DNA of 32,464 nt from Ruminococcus flavefaciens (GTDB taxonomy: Bacteria; Bacillota; Clostridia; Oscillospirales; Ruminococcaceae). This document shows positions 1 to 9,350 of this stretch, in pieces. Location: contig NZ_FPIP01000013.1 in the NCBI RefSeq assembly GCF_900119075.1, positions 1 through 32,464 of the forward strand. The letters are read 5' to 3'. The notes below the pieces were generated by a model, which was not told the DNA's origin, did not search any database, and saw only the letters and a list, made by a program, of their open reading frames with translations. The position numbers and the translations under genes are program-made. Each line of letters begins with the position of its first letter. Position 1 is the first letter of the stretch.

Positions 1-192
1 ATATCTGATCCAGTTCATAACGCTTGCGTTATTACTTCAATGTGTTTTTTAGTCTTTTCTTGACTTTCTTTCCTAAGTCTTTCAACTTAGCAAAGGAATC
101 TCAAGGGTCGTTACTTTTTTTCTTCGCATTGTTCAATTTTCAAGATGCTGTTCGCTCTCTCCGCTCAGTCTCCCTCACGGGACAGCTTTAAT
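1..192 (-). other. rRNA operon 5' leader (16S gene lies beyond the left edge)
   Basis: Read on the minus strand, this non-coding stretch lies directly downstream of two consensus promoters. It contains a TTGAAAATTGAACA-type string (complement of 130-143) of the kind found in clostridial and bacillary pre-16S leaders. It also has small hairpins at 17-32 and 73-90. The 16S gene itself is not inside the window, so this is an inference from the leader style and the promoter strength. No protein-coding gene is seen here. Confidence 0.6.
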
Positions 193-221
193 ATTATACC
201 ACTATCTCTTAGGTTTGTCAA
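193..221 (-). promoter_or_regulatory. sigma-A promoter P2 of rRNA operon
   Basis: On the minus strand, TTGACA (216-221) and TATAAT (193-198) are separated by exactly 17 bases. Both hexamers match consensus perfectly. It is the promoter nearer to the presumed 16S gene. Confidence 0.8.
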
Positions 222-287
222 GCCTTTTTTCAAATTTCTTTCAGAAATTTTTCTTTCACTCAACTCTCCTTGTCGGACAGTAAATAT

Positions 288-316
288 ATTATAACATTAC
301 TTCCACGATTTGTCAA
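288..316 (-). promoter_or_regulatory. sigma-A promoter P1 of rRNA operon
   Basis: On the minus strand, TTGACA (311-316) and TATAAT (288-293) have a 17-base spacer, again a perfect consensus. It sits 95 bases upstream of P2, the tandem arrangement typical of rRNA operons. An A/T-rich stretch lies upstream of the -35. Confidence 0.8.
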
Positions 317-399
317 ATCGAATTTTACCCAAAGAATCCTCTTTTTTTTGTACGAAATAACGGACAATCAAAAAACTATTATAATATAAGGATAATCCA

Positions 400-429
400 G
401 CCCGAAGCTGCTCTTAAACAGCCTCGGGC
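400..429 (-). terminator. Hairpin after glgA
   Basis: An 11-bp stem with one G-T pair (400-410 with 419-429) and an 8-base loop lies just past the glgA stop. The nearest T run on the minus strand is about 25 bases further on (370-375), so this is either a weak terminator or an mRNA 3'-end stabiliser. Confidence 0.5.
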
Positions 430-439
430 CGAAATGTAC

Positions 440-1861
440 TTATTTATTTGACAAAAGCTCCTTATACGTATCGATATACTCCTCGGCAGATGCCGACCAG
501 CTGTGGTCGCACTCCATAGCGCGCTGCATGAGTTCTTCCCATTCAGACTTGTCATTGTAGTCGTTCCACGCACGTTTAACTGCGTCAAGCATATCATTGG
601 CATTATACGTCTTGAATGTATAGCCGTTGCCGTTTTCGCCGCCGTTATCACGGACAGAATCACGAAGTCCACCTGTTTCGCGAACTATTGGGATAGCTCC
701 GTATCGCATTGCTATCATCTGAGCAAGTCCGCAGGGCTCACTCTGAGACGGCATGAGGAACATATCCGAGCCTGCGTATATCCTGTGGGAAAGATCAGGG
801 ATAAATCCAATATTGACCGATACTCTCTCAGGATAGCGTGCAGCCATTTCCGTAAAGAAATCCTCATATATCTTCTCTCCGCTGCCGAGGACTGCAAACT
901 TGATACCGTCATGTATCATCTCCTCGAAAACGCAGCGGATAAGGTCAATGCCCTTGTGCCTTACAAAACGGGAAACTATACCGATTATCGGCTCATCACC
1001 CTTTGCAAGTCCCAGCTCCTCTATAAGAGCCTCCTTACACTTGGCTTTTCCTGCAAGCTTCTTTGACGAGTAATTAGCCTCTATGTACTTGTCCTTGTCA
1101 GGATCATACAGCTTTGTATCGATACCGTTCATGATACCGCGAAGCTTATACTGCTTCGTAACAAGTATCCTGTCAAGACCATGAGCGTACCACGGATCAA
1201 GTATCTCCCACGCATAGCTCGGGCTGACCGTGGTTATCATGTCACAGGTCTCGATAGCGCCCTTCATCATATTCACATAGCCGTCATACTCGATAAGTCC
1301 CGCGTTATACATGGGGATACCCATGAGTTCACTGAGAACTTCCTTTCCGTACTTGCCCTGATATTCAATGTTATGGATAGTGTAAACTATCTTTATTCCG
1401 TCATAGCCCTGCTGATACTTGTAATAAACATTATAATATACAGGTATAAGGGCTGTCTGCCAGTCGTTGCAATTGATTATATCAGGTGTGAATTTGATAT
1501 ACTTGAGCATTTCGAGCACTGCCCTGTCAAAGAATACAAATCTCTCGCAGTCATCATAGAAGCCGTAAAGACCGTCTCTTGAATAGTAGTACTCATTATC
1601 AATGAAGTAGTAGGTTATCCCGTCCTTGATAGTCATAAAGATACCGCAGTACTGCTTGCGCCATGAGACATCTACGGTTATATTGGTAAGGAATACCATT
1701 TTCTCGCGCAGCTCTGCACTGATGGATTTATAGAGAGGTATTACCACTCTGCAATCGTGTTTCTTTGACTTTATAGCCTTGGGAAGAGAACCTGCCACAT
1801 CTGCAAGACCGCCTGAGGCTGCAAAAGGTACAGCCTCGCTGGCAGCAAATAGTATTTTCAT
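440..1861 (-). CDS. glgA: Glycogen synthase (ADP-glucose, GT5)
   Basis: Transfers glucose from ADP-glucose to the non-reducing end of a growing alpha-1,4-glucan in the cytoplasm. The 473 residues match the usual bacterial GlgA length. The N-terminal GT5 domain opens with a SGGLADV loop (16-22). The C-terminal Rossmann domain has SRFVRHKG and the SEPCGL motif carrying the catalytic glutamate. One oddity is that the ADP-glucose-binding lysine of the classic KTGGL loop (Lys15 in E. coli) is Ala15 here, with the rest of the loop intact. It is the last gene of the glgB-C-D-A operon, 15 bases after glgD. The identification is very secure; only the effect of the lysine change is open. Confidence 0.97.
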   Translation of the reverse strand: MKILFAASEAVPFAASGGLADVAGSLPKAIKSKKHDCRVVIPLYKSISAELREKMVFLTNITVDVSWRKQYCGIFMTIKDGITYYFIDNEYYYSRDGLYGFYDDCERFVFFDRAVLEMLKYIKFTPDIINCNDWQTALIPVYYNVYYKYQQGYDGIKIVYTIHNIEYQGKYGKEVLSELMGIPMYNAGLIEYDGYVNMMKGAIETCDMITTVSPSYAWEILDPWYAHGLDRILVTKQYKLRGIMNGIDTKLYDPDKDKYIEANYSSKKLAGKAKCKEALIEELGLAKGDEPIIGIVSRFVRHKGIDLIRCVFEEMIHDGIKFAVLGSGEKIYEDFFTEMAARYPERVSVNIGFIPDLSHRIYAGSDMFLMPSQSEPCGLAQMIAMRYGAIPIVRETGGLRDSVRDNGGENGNGYTFKTYNANDMLDAVKRAWNDYNDKSEWEELMQRAMECDHSWSASAEEYIDTYKELLSNK

Positions 1862-1876
1862 ATTAGATCACCGCCG

Positions 1877-2998
1877 TCAGATCTTACCGCCTTTTCCAAT
1901 ATACAGCGGGTATGTTTCCGAGCCTGTAAGCACCTTGTCGTTGCTTATCTCAACATTCTTGTCGGTAATTACCGATGATATGCTGCAGCTCGTACCTACC
2001 TTTGTGCCCTGAAACAGAACACAATCCTTTACTACTGAGTCCTTGCCTACTCTTACGCCTCTGAAGAGGATAGAGTTGATAACTGTGCCCTCTACGATAC
2101 AGCCGTCCGCAATAAGAGAATCCTTGATATTGGACTCGAGACCGTACTTTACAGGACCGTTATCGCCTATCTTTGTAAGAACAGGCATCCCCTTTGTGAA
2201 AAGAGCATTTCTCTTTTCGGTGTCAAGCAGAAGTCTGCTTGAATTGTAATAGTTCTGGATACTGTCTATCCTTGTAAAGAAGCCGTCGTGCTTATAGCCC
2301 ATTATCTTGAACTCGTCCTTCTTTGCCTGTAATATCTCACGGGTGAAGCTGTGCTGATTTCTGCTTGCAGCATCAGCAACTATCTTCTTGAGGAAGTCCT
2401 TTGTGATAATGCACATTTCCAGCCAGAGGTTGCACTCGCCTGAGATCTGCGGATCAACCAGCGTATCCTTGAGTCTGCCTTCTTCGTCAAATTCAAGGAC
2501 AGTGGCGCAGTTGTTCTTCTCGCAGTTATAATATCCTCTGCTGTAGATAAGCGTGATATCAGCTTCTGTTTCCTTGTGCTGCTTGAGCACAGGATTGAAG
2601 TTTATCATAGTTACCACGTCGCAGTTTGACATGATAACATACTTGGCATTTGAATGTTCAACGTATCTCCATATATTATTGAGGGCGTCAAGTCTGCCCT
2701 TATAGATACTGCTCGTATGACTGTAAGGCGGAAGCAGATGAAGTCCGCCCTTTTTACGGGCAAGATCCCAGTCACGTCCTGATCCGAGGTGATCGAGGAG
2801 TGAACCGTAATTAGATTTCGTTATAACGCCTACTTCTGTAACTCCCGAATTAACAAAGCTTGATAACGGGAAGTCGATAAGGCGATAACGTCCCCCGAAA
2901 GGTATTGAACCCATTGTTCTCTGTTTTGTCAGCTCGCTGACATATGAATCATGCATACTTGCAAAGACAAGTCCCAAAACATTATAATTAACACTCAT
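1877..2998 (-). CDS. glgD: GlgD, regulatory/partner subunit of ADP-glucose pyrophosphorylase
   Basis: A 373-residue nucleotidyltransferase-fold protein paralogous to GlgC. It keeps the fold markers ([12 protein letters not shown] near residue 36 and a C-terminal left-handed beta-helix) but lacks the catalytic GGQGSRL loop, which reads ASMHDSYVS here. In Firmicutes, GlgD forms a heterotetramer with GlgC and raises its activity, with little activity of its own. It lies 14 bases after glgC and 15 bases before glgA, so all are probably co-transcribed. It is a typical Firmicutes arrangement with nothing broken. Confidence 0.95.
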   Translation of the reverse strand: MSVNYNVLGLVFASMHDSYVSELTKQRTMGSIPFGGRYRLIDFPLSSFVNSGVTEVGVITKSNYGSLLDHLGSGRDWDLARKKGGLHLLPPYSHTSSIYKGRLDALNNIWRYVEHSNAKYVIMSNCDVVTMINFNPVLKQHKETEADITLIYSRGYYNCEKNNCATVLEFDEEGRLKDTLVDPQISGECNLWLEMCIITKDFLKKIVADAASRNQHSFTREILQAKKDEFKIMGYKHDGFFTRIDSIQNYYNSSRLLLDTEKRNALFTKGMPVLTKIGDNGPVKYGLESNIKDSLIADGCIVEGTVINSILFRGVRVGKDSVVKDCVLFQGTKVGTSCSISSVITDKNVEISNDKVLTGSETYPLYIGKGGKI

Positions 2999-3012
2999 AG
3001 TACATTCCTCCG

Positions 3013-4239
3013 TCAGATATTTTCGCCGATTATCTGTTTCGGCTCAACGACCTTGTTTTCCGAAACAGTAACGTTATGTCCGACAACGGCAATGCCCCAG
3101 TCTTCCCTGTTGTCTACAGATTCGGGACTTGAACCGATACGTGCGTGACTTTCAATAACGCTGTCGCTTCCGACAATGGCGTACTCAACAACAGCTCCCG
3201 ATTTAATTACCGTACCCGGCATGATGATACTGTAGTTCACAGTAGCACCAGGCTCAATGGTAACGCCTGAGAAAAGGATTGAGAAATCGACTGTTCCGTC
3301 GATAGTGCTTCCCTCGGAGATCATTGAGTTCTCAATGCAGGCATTGTCGCCCACATACTGAGGCGGGTAGTTGTTGTTTCGTGAATATATCTTCCAGTTC
3401 GGATCATAAAGATCAAGAGGAACATTAGGACTGAGAAGGTCCATATTTGCCTCCCAGAGTGAATCGAGAGTTCCTACGTCCTTCCAGTAGCCTTCAAACT
3501 CATATGCAAAGAGTCTCTGCTTGTCGCGGAGCATAGATGTGATTATATCCTTGCCGAAGTCCTTTGACCACGGCTCCCCCTTCTCACGCTTTGCATTGGC
3601 TTCATTCTCGTTATCTATGAGGTACTTTTTCAGCTTTGCCCAGCTGAATACGTAGATACCCATTGACGCGAGAGTAGACTTAGGCTCCTTTGGCTTCTCA
3701 ACGAAGTCTGTTACCTGCTTCTGCTCGTCGCATATCATGATACCGAAGCGTGAAGCCTCAGCTTTCGGAACGTCTATGACGGAGATAGTGCAGTCGGCGT
3801 TGTTCTCTACATGGAAATCCACCATTTTTGAGTAGTCCATTTTGTAGATGTGGTCGCCGCCGAGAACTACAACGTACTCGGGATCATAGCGCTCAATAAA
3901 GCGGATATTCTGATAGATTGCATTGGCAGTGCCCTCGTACCACGAAGCGCCTGCCTGCGTCTCATAAGGCGGAAGTACATGAACTCCGCCGTTCATTTTG
4001 TCAAGGTCCCACGGCTGACCGTTGCCGATGTACTCGTTCAGCACAAGTGGCTGGTACTGTGTGAGAACGCCCACTGTATCTATACCTGAGTTGGTACAGT
4101 TCGAGAGAGGGAAATCAATAAGGCGATATTTGCCGCCGTATGGAACGGCAGGCTTTGCCACGTTTTTAGTCAGTGCATAAAGTCTGCTTCCCTGACCGCC
4201 TGCAAGGAGCATTGCAACGACTCTTTTTTTACTATACAT
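3013..4239 (-). CDS. glgC: Glucose-1-phosphate adenylyltransferase
   Basis: Makes ADP-glucose from ATP and glucose-1-phosphate, the committed step of bacterial glycogen synthesis. Visible features are the glycine-rich pyrophosphorylase loop LAGGQGSRL (12-20), the FPLSN segment, [10 protein letters not shown] with a metal-binding Asp, VEKP for sugar-phosphate binding, and a hexapeptide-repeat beta-helix in the C-terminal third. At 408 residues it has the normal length. A GGAGG ribosome binding site stands about 10 bases before the ATG. It follows glgB by 31 bases and precedes the non-catalytic partner glgD. Confidence 0.97.
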   Translation of the reverse strand: MYSKKRVVAMLLAGGQGSRLYALTKNVAKPAVPYGGKYRLIDFPLSNCTNSGIDTVGVLTQYQPLVLNEYIGNGQPWDLDKMNGGVHVLPPYETQAGASWYEGTANAIYQNIRFIERYDPEYVVVLGGDHIYKMDYSKMVDFHVENNADCTISVIDVPKAEASRFGIMICDEQKQVTDFVEKPKEPKSTLASMGIYVFSWAKLKKYLIDNENEANAKREKGEPWSKDFGKDIITSMLRDKQRLFAYEFEGYWKDVGTLDSLWEANMDLLSPNVPLDLYDPNWKIYSRNNNYPPQYVGDNACIENSMISEGSTIDGTVDFSILFSGVTIEPGATVNYSIIMPGTVIKSGAVVEYAIVGSDSVIESHARIGSSPESVDNREDWGIAVVGHNVTVSENKVVEPKQIIGENI

Positions 4240-4270
4240 TGTTCTATACCTCCGAAAATTAATGTAGTAA

Positions 4271-6292
4271 CTATTTTTCTTTTACAGCAGTCTTTTTCTT
4301 AGCCGTAGTTTTCTTTGCAGCAGTTGCAGCTTTCTTCGTTGCAGCCGTCTTTGGAGCAGATTTTACACCGCCCTCCTCCGTCTTCGGAGCTCTCTTTTTC
4401 ACAGGAGCGAATTTGAGATAAATTACCGACAGAGGAGCAAGCGTCATTGAGATACTGTTGTCAAATCCGTGCATAGGCACCTTGTCTGATTTGAATGAGG
4501 ACTCAGTGATGCCCGAGCCGCCGAATTCAACAGCGTCGGTATTGAAGATAAGCTTGTACTTTCCCTTCTGCGGAACGCCTATCCTGTAATCACGGCGCTC
4601 AACAGGGACGAAGTTGCACACAGCGATTATCTCCTCACCGTTATCGTCGATACGTCTGAATGAGATGATACTCTGCTTGTAGTCGTCGTTTGATATCCAG
4701 CTGAAGCCGTTCCATGAGTCGTCATTCTGCCAGAGAGGAGCGTTATTGATATAGAATTTGTTCAGCTTTTCAGAGAACTTCTGCAAATTCCTGTGCGAAT
4801 CATATTCCATAAGTCCCCAGTCAAGCTGTGACTTGTAATTCCATTCGTTCATCTGACCGAATTCCTGTCCCATAAAGAGCAGCTTCTTGCCGGGGTGAGC
4901 CATCATATACGCAAGAAATGCACGGTATGAAGCAAACTTCTGGTCATACTCGCCCGGCATTTTATTTATCATGGAGCACTTTCCGTGAACTACCTCGTCG
5001 TGTGAGATAGGCAGGATATAGTTCTCCGAGAATGCATAGAAGAATGAGAATGTGAGCTTATCGTGGTTGAATGCACGATAGATAGGATCAAGCGACATAT
5101 AGCTGAGCATATCGTTCATCCAGCCCATGTTCCACTTGAAGTTGAAGCCCAGTCCGCCTATATCTGTCGGCTTTGTAACCAAAGGCCACGCCGTTGATTC
5201 CTCGGCTATCATAAGAGCGTCGGGGTGCTTGCTGAATACAGCTTCGTTGAGATGTCTGAGGAACTCAACAGCCTCAAGGTTCTCATTGCCGCCGTAAATA
5301 TTTGCAGCCCACTCGCCGTCACGTCTGTCGTAGTCAAGATACAGCATTGAAGCTACCGCATCAACTCTCAGACCATCGATGTGGAACTCGTCAAACCAGT
5401 AATTAGCGCTTGATATGAGGAAAGAGCATACCTCTGCCTTGCCGTAGTCAAATACTCTTGTACCCCATGCCTTGTGTTCTTTCTTGCGGTCATCTGTGTA
5501 CTCGTAGCAGCAGGTGCCGTCAAACTCATAAAGACCTGCCTCGTCCTTGGGGAAATGAGCGGGTACCCAGTCAAGGATAACACCTATCCCTGCCTCATGG
5601 AAGAGGTCTATCATCTTTCTCATATCGTCGGGAGTTCCGTAGCGTGAGGTAGGTGCGAAATATCCTGTTACCTGATATCCCCATGAACCGTCATAAGGAT
5701 ACTCGGTAAGCGGCATGAACTCCACATGAGTATATGACATTTTTTTGAGATAAGGAATTATCTCCTTTGCAAATGTGACATAATCAAGGTAAACATCGTT
5801 GCCGTAGTTTTTCCACGAGCTGAGATGCACCTCGTAGATATTCACAGGGCTTTTATATATACTTTCGGTGCTTTTCTCCCTGAACCATTTATCATCGCTC
5901 CACTCGAAGCTGCTCTCATAGATCTTTGAAGCAGTTCCGGGACGTGTTTCAAAGTGAGCGGCATAGGGATCAGCCTTGTTGATGATCCTGCCGTCTTTAG
6001 ATTCAATGCTGAATTTATATGCGTCAAACTGGCTGAGCTTACCTATCTCAGCCTCCCAGATACCGTCAGAAATAAGCTTCATCGGGTTCTTTGTTCTGTC
6101 CCATTTATTGAAGTCTCCGACAACAGATACGCTTACAGCATTAGGAGCCCAAACTCGGAAAATAAAAAACTTGCTTCGTCCTTTTTTCACAGAATGAACG
6201 CCAAAAAATTTATATGCCTCGTAGTTTTTTCCCTGGTAAAAAAGGTACAGCGGAAATTCATTTGAATTATTGTTATTTTTGTTAACAGACAT
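4271..6292 (-). CDS. glgB: 1,4-alpha-glucan branching enzyme (GH13) with Lys/Ala-rich tail
   Basis: Introduces alpha-1,6 branches into glycogen. Domain order is CBM48 (about 30-130), the GH13 barrel (about 150-520), then the C-terminal beta domain to about 629. Catalytic residues are visible as Asp311 (GLRVDAV), Glu364 (MIAEEST) and Asp432 ([10 protein letters not shown]). Residues 630-673 form an extra tail made almost only of Lys, Ala and Thr (14 Lys in 43 residues), which ordinary GlgB proteins lack. The start is supported by an AAAGGAGG site about 8 bases upstream. It is the first gene of the glg operon and has its own promoter at 6319-6347. Confidence 0.96.
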   Translation of the reverse strand: MSVNKNNNNSNEFPLYLFYQGKNYEAYKFFGVHSVKKGRSKFFIFRVWAPNAVSVSVVGDFNKWDRTKNPMKLISDGIWEAEIGKLSQFDAYKFSIESKDGRIINKADPYAAHFETRPGTASKIYESSFEWSDDKWFREKSTESIYKSPVNIYEVHLSSWKNYGNDVYLDYVTFAKEIIPYLKKMSYTHVEFMPLTEYPYDGSWGYQVTGYFAPTSRYGTPDDMRKMIDLFHEAGIGVILDWVPAHFPKDEAGLYEFDGTCCYEYTDDRKKEHKAWGTRVFDYGKAEVCSFLISSANYWFDEFHIDGLRVDAVASMLYLDYDRRDGEWAANIYGGNENLEAVEFLRHLNEAVFSKHPDALMIAEESTAWPLVTKPTDIGGLGFNFKWNMGWMNDMLSYMSLDPIYRAFNHDKLTFSFFYAFSENYILPISHDEVVHGKCSMINKMPGEYDQKFASYRAFLAYMMAHPGKKLLFMGQEFGQMNEWNYKSQLDWGLMEYDSHRNLQKFSEKLNKFYINNAPLWQNDDSWNGFSWISNDDYKQSIISFRRIDDNGEEIIAVCNFVPVERRDYRIGVPQKGKYKLIFNTDAVEFGGSGITESSFKSDKVPMHGFDNSISMTLAPLSVIYLKFAPVKKRAPKTEEGGVKSAPKTAATKKAATAAKKTTAKKKTAVKEK

Positions 6293-6318
6293 GATTCAGC
6301 CTCCTTTGCTATAATACA

Positions 6319-6347
6319 TTTTATCAGAATCAGCAGAATTATTCAAG
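6319..6347 (-). promoter_or_regulatory. Candidate promoter of the glgBCDA operon
   Basis: On the minus strand, TTGAAT (6342-6347) and TAAAAT (6319-6324) have a 17-base spacer. It lies just upstream of the AAAGGAGG site of glgB and would give a very short 5' leader. Confidence 0.55.
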
Positions 6348-6465
6348 CTTTTTTATGAAATACGCTCAAATTTCATACGTTATGCTAATATTACCATGCC
6401 TTATTAGTGCAATTTGACGTATTGTTTCTCAGTTTTATTTGCAGACTCTTGTTAAAATGCACAGC

Positions 6466-6500
6466 AAATGTCACCAAATCAGCCGCTCAGTATGACATTT
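6466..6500. repeat. 8-bp inverted repeat in the spoIIE-glgB gap
   Basis: The two arms AAATGTCA (6466-6473) and TGACATTT (6493-6500) are perfect inverted copies separated by 19 bases. It could be an operator for the glg operon or a loose hairpin after spoIIE. There is no T tract, so it does not look like a terminator. The remainder of the 248-base gap shows only the glgB promoter. Confidence 0.35.
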
Positions 6501-6540
6501 GAGTTAATATTTTGTTCACAAAGTTCATATCTTGTTATTA

Positions 6541-8775
6541 TTATGACCTTATGACTTTCACGCCGATAACGGTCACATCATCGGCATGGATATTGGGATT
6601 GAAAACCTCGGACTTCGCACATATTTCGTCAACTATATGCCTAAGGTCATCGCCTCCGAGAAGAAGCTCCTTAATGAACGGAAAAGCCCCTTCCGAGATA
6701 CCGTCGGAGAACATTATAACTATATCGCCCTCCTCGAATCCGCATTCCCTTACAAAGACCTCCGAGCTCTCGTAAATGCCTATGGGAAAGGTCGGCGAGG
6801 TTATTTTCAGTACGCTTCCGCGGTGACGGATAAGGGTAGCGGCGGCGCCGGATTTAATTACGGTAAGTCCGCACTCGTCAAGGTCTATGCGAACTGCGTC
6901 AAGTGTCGCAAAGCTTTCGTCGTGTGACTTGGTCACCATTACTGAATTGATGAGCTTAATAGCAGAACCGAAGTCCACGCCGCTGGTCACAAGCCGTCGG
7001 AAAAGTCCCACTACAAGCCGTGACTGCGCAGCCGCGTCTTTTCCTGTTCCCATACCGTCGGAAAGCGTTACATATGCCGTTCCCTCACCGTCACAGAACA
7101 CCGCATGGGTGTCTCCGTTTTCACTTGAGCTATCCGCACATGACGACGCCGCAGCCACCTCTATCGAATAGGCAGGCTTCTCAAAAATACGTATCCGTAT
7201 CTCGTTTCCAGAACGTATCGGCTCTGTGTGGTCAAGCTGCAAGTGAAGCTCGTCCGTGATAAGGTCGCACACTCTTGTGCTGCTTTCAGGGCAGCATTCC
7301 GCGGAGAAGTATACCTCCGCAAGAAGCCTGTTTTTACTGTTATAATATGCGATGACATTCTTCGGCTCAATTCCGAATTTTTCGAGCTTTTTTCTTATGC
7401 TTCGGCTGACGTTTTCGGAGTATCTTACGTCTACTTTCTCCCCTGCCGAGCGAACGAGTTCTTCGGTTATTTTCAGCTGCTCATGAAGTATGCTCCTGCT
7501 CTCTGAAAAACGCATTTCCATAAGCTTTGCCGCAGCCTTTTCATGGGAGCTCTTTGCAAAGGCGTCAAGCACCTCGCTCTTGTGCAGACAGTCCGCGAGC
7601 TCAGAAGGAAAGCTCTCGGCGGCAAACTCCGTCATTTCAGAGAGCTTTGAAAAGCCTCGGTAGGTATTGTACCTGTCCGATTTCCAGCAGAATGGCTTGC
7701 GGTAGCACATGGAACATACCCTCTCGCAGTTATCCTCTATCTCCTTTTTTTTGTCACTGCCCACAGCAAGCATTTTTGAGATACGCTCAGATTCGGTTCG
7801 CAGCTCCTTGACTGTCTTTGAAAGGAAATCCATTCGCGTGCCAATAATATCCGAAAACGCCGTTTCTTCGCCGCCTATCCTTATCCACTTGTCTGAAAAA
7901 CGCTGCGATAAGGGGATAAAAATAAATGCGCCGCAGATAATATCAAGCATATTGTCAAAGCTGCCCATTGTAAGCCCTGTCAGTGCCGTAAGAACAAAGC
8001 TTATCCCCACAAAACCTGTTGCTGCCGTCTGCGGCTTCTGTCTCCGAAGAAAGCCTGTAAGAAGCCCTGCGGCTGGCAGAAGTACTATATCCGTCCCGAC
8101 TGTCCCCGAAGCAAGAAATGCTCCGCAAACTGTAAGGGTTCCGCAGATAACTCCGCCTGTCTGCTTGTAGAAATACGCTCCTCCAAGTGTAATAGCCGCT
8201 CCAAGTATAACGCCTGCATTCAGTGCAGGAAGCTTAACTGCGCACAGAGCCGAGATAAGGACAATATATATCACAGCGCATGAAAGTCCTCCACTGCCTG
8301 ACAGGTCAATGACTCGGCGGTGTTTAAGTCCCGTTATAATAAGTGCCGCCGAGTATGCCGCAAAGCCTGCCACGGCTCCGTAAAAGGCGTAAAAGGGCAG
8401 CTTGTACAGCAGCTCGCCTATAACTGCCGAGACCGCTGCTCCCGATGCGAGAATGCTTACAAATGTGTTGATACCGCACAGCTTCGGATCGTTTTTCGGC
8501 TCAAGGAACATTTTTATCATCACGATAAGCGCCAGAGCCGATAGCTTCACAATATTATGTCCGATAGAACCACCGAGTATACTTCGTACAAGACTTCCCG
8601 TAAAAACTGCGGCTGAGGAAGTAAGTCCGACAGCTCCTGCCGCCGAAATATCCGCAAATGACGCAATTCCTGCTATTTTTACGTCCGACATGAAGAATCC
8701 CACGGCAAATGAAGCCGAAAAAGCCGCTGCAGTTCCGAAATATTTCCACGATGTTATCTTTTTTAAATTTATCAT
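6541..8775 (-). CDS. spoIIE: Stage II sporulation protein E (PP2C serine phosphatase)
   Basis: Membrane phosphatase that dephosphorylates SpoIIAA in the forespore and so releases sigma-F; it also takes part in polar septation. With the start chosen here (744 residues) there are about ten membrane segments in 15-295 and a linker with four clustered cysteines (350, 354, 357, 363). A PP2C domain from about 535 carries LSDGMGTGKD (Asp573), FSDG (Asp691) and ADD (732-733). I start at the ATG at 8775, not 8820, because GAGGTGA lies 6 bases before it. It stands alone, behind the cobU terminator. The domain pattern is specific, so the call is strong; whether the organism sporulates is not shown here. 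Confidence 0.93.
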   Translation of the reverse strand: MINLKKITSWKYFGTAAAFSASFAVGFFMSDVKIAGIASFADISAAGAVGLTSSAAVFTGSLVRSILGGSIGHNIVKLSALALIVMIKMFLEPKNDPKLCGINTFVSILASGAAVSAVIGELLYKLPFYAFYGAVAGFAAYSAALIITGLKHRRVIDLSGSGGLSCAVIYIVLISALCAVKLPALNAGVILGAAITLGGAYFYKQTGGVICGTLTVCGAFLASGTVGTDIVLLPAAGLLTGFLRRQKPQTAATGFVGISFVLTALTGLTMGSFDNMLDIICGAFIFIPLSQRFSDKWIRIGGEETAFSDIIGTRMDFLSKTVKELRTESERISKMLAVGSDKKKEIEDNCERVCSMCYRKPFCWKSDRYNTYRGFSKLSEMTEFAAESFPSELADCLHKSEVLDAFAKSSHEKAAAKLMEMRFSESRSILHEQLKITEELVRSAGEKVDVRYSENVSRSIRKKLEKFGIEPKNVIAYYNSKNRLLAEVYFSAECCPESSTRVCDLITDELHLQLDHTEPIRSGNEIRIRIFEKPAYSIEVAAASSCADSSSENGDTHAVFCDGEGTAYVTLSDGMGTGKDAAAQSRLVVGLFRRLVTSGVDFGSAIKLINSVMVTKSHDESFATLDAVRIDLDECGLTVIKSGAAATLIRHRGSVLKITSPTFPIGIYESSEVFVRECGFEEGDIVIMFSDGISEGAFPFIKELLLGGDDLRHIVDEICAKSEVFNPNIHADDVTVIGVKVIRS

Positions 8776-8879
8776 TGACGTCACCTCACAAAAATATACT
8801 ATACCATGTGAAAGGTGCATTATCTGTCATTATTCGCCGCGGAAAAGCTCAGTTTCGTGAATTATTTGCGCAAAAAAGG

Positions 8880-8904
8880 AAAAAAGCTGTGCATTGCACA
8901 GCTT
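8880..8904 (-). terminator. Terminator after the cobU genes
   Basis: A 9-bp stem (8884-8892 with 8896-8904) and a 3-base loop are followed on the minus strand by a run of T. It lies 11 bases past the stop of the second CobU-type gene and closes that operon before spoIIE. Confidence 0.75.
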
Positions 8905-8915
8905 AATACCGTATT

Positions 8916-9308
8916 TTATTTGTTACCGCCTTTGATATAAACAGGCAGACCGCAGGTGACTCTTATTACATCGTCGCTGTTCTTTGCTATGATACAGCCG
9001 CATTTTCCTGTTATCTCACGGCGCTTCCGCTCCGCTTTTTCAGCAGGGATTATTCCGCAGCCTATCTCGTCCAGTATGATTATGGCGTCCTTGTTCTCAG
9101 CACACAGACGCTCAGTAAACTGCACACAGTCAACGCCGTGAGCAATAAGCCTTGCAATGAATCTGTGATAGCTCTTTATGCACTTAGCGCTTAACGCTTC
9201 TTCAAAATCACAGGTAGAACCGTTTGCGATATCTGCGCTCTCAAGACCAAAATGTCTGCATACAAAATCCAGCTTTCCCTGATATGCTCCGCCTGTTACC
9301 ATTATCAT
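8916..9308 (-). CDS. Short CobU-type adenosylcobinamide kinase/guanylyltransferase
   Basis: A 130-residue protein of the CobU/CobP family, which phosphorylates adenosylcobinamide and loads GMP to give adenosylcobinamide-GDP. Support comes from the N-terminal P-loop MVTGGAYQGK, the central ILDEIGCGIIP segment and the end VTCGLPVYIKG, all at CobU positions. It is about 50 residues shorter than classic CobU, and its P-loop ends in Lys-Leu instead of Lys-Ser/Thr. The upstream GTG at 9323 belongs to the GTGGAGG ribosome site, so the ATG at 9308 is the likely start. It directly follows a second, full-size CobU-type gene. The two might divide the kinase and transferase steps, which is inference. Confidence 0.8.
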   Translation of the reverse strand: MIMVTGGAYQGKLDFVCRHFGLESADIANGSTCDFEEALSAKCIKSYHRFIARLIAHGVDCVQFTERLCAENKDAIIILDEIGCGIIPAEKAERKRREITGKCGCIIAKNSDDVIRVTCGLPVYIKGGNK

Positions 9309-9350
9309 ATCAAATACCTCCACGATGTATTGTTTCGTTTTTTCAGTTTA

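Noticed and set aside
503..1066. Open frames on the plus strand across the glg, spoIIE and flavoprotein genes.
   Set aside because: They lie opposite well-identified genes, have no ribosome sites and their translations look like no protein family, so they are shadows of the minus-strand genes.
8776..8883. A Spo0A box or sigma-H promoter upstream of spoIIE.
   Set aside because: I could not find a convincing TGTCGAA-type box or promoter pair in this gap; a TATAGT-like string lacks a matching -35.
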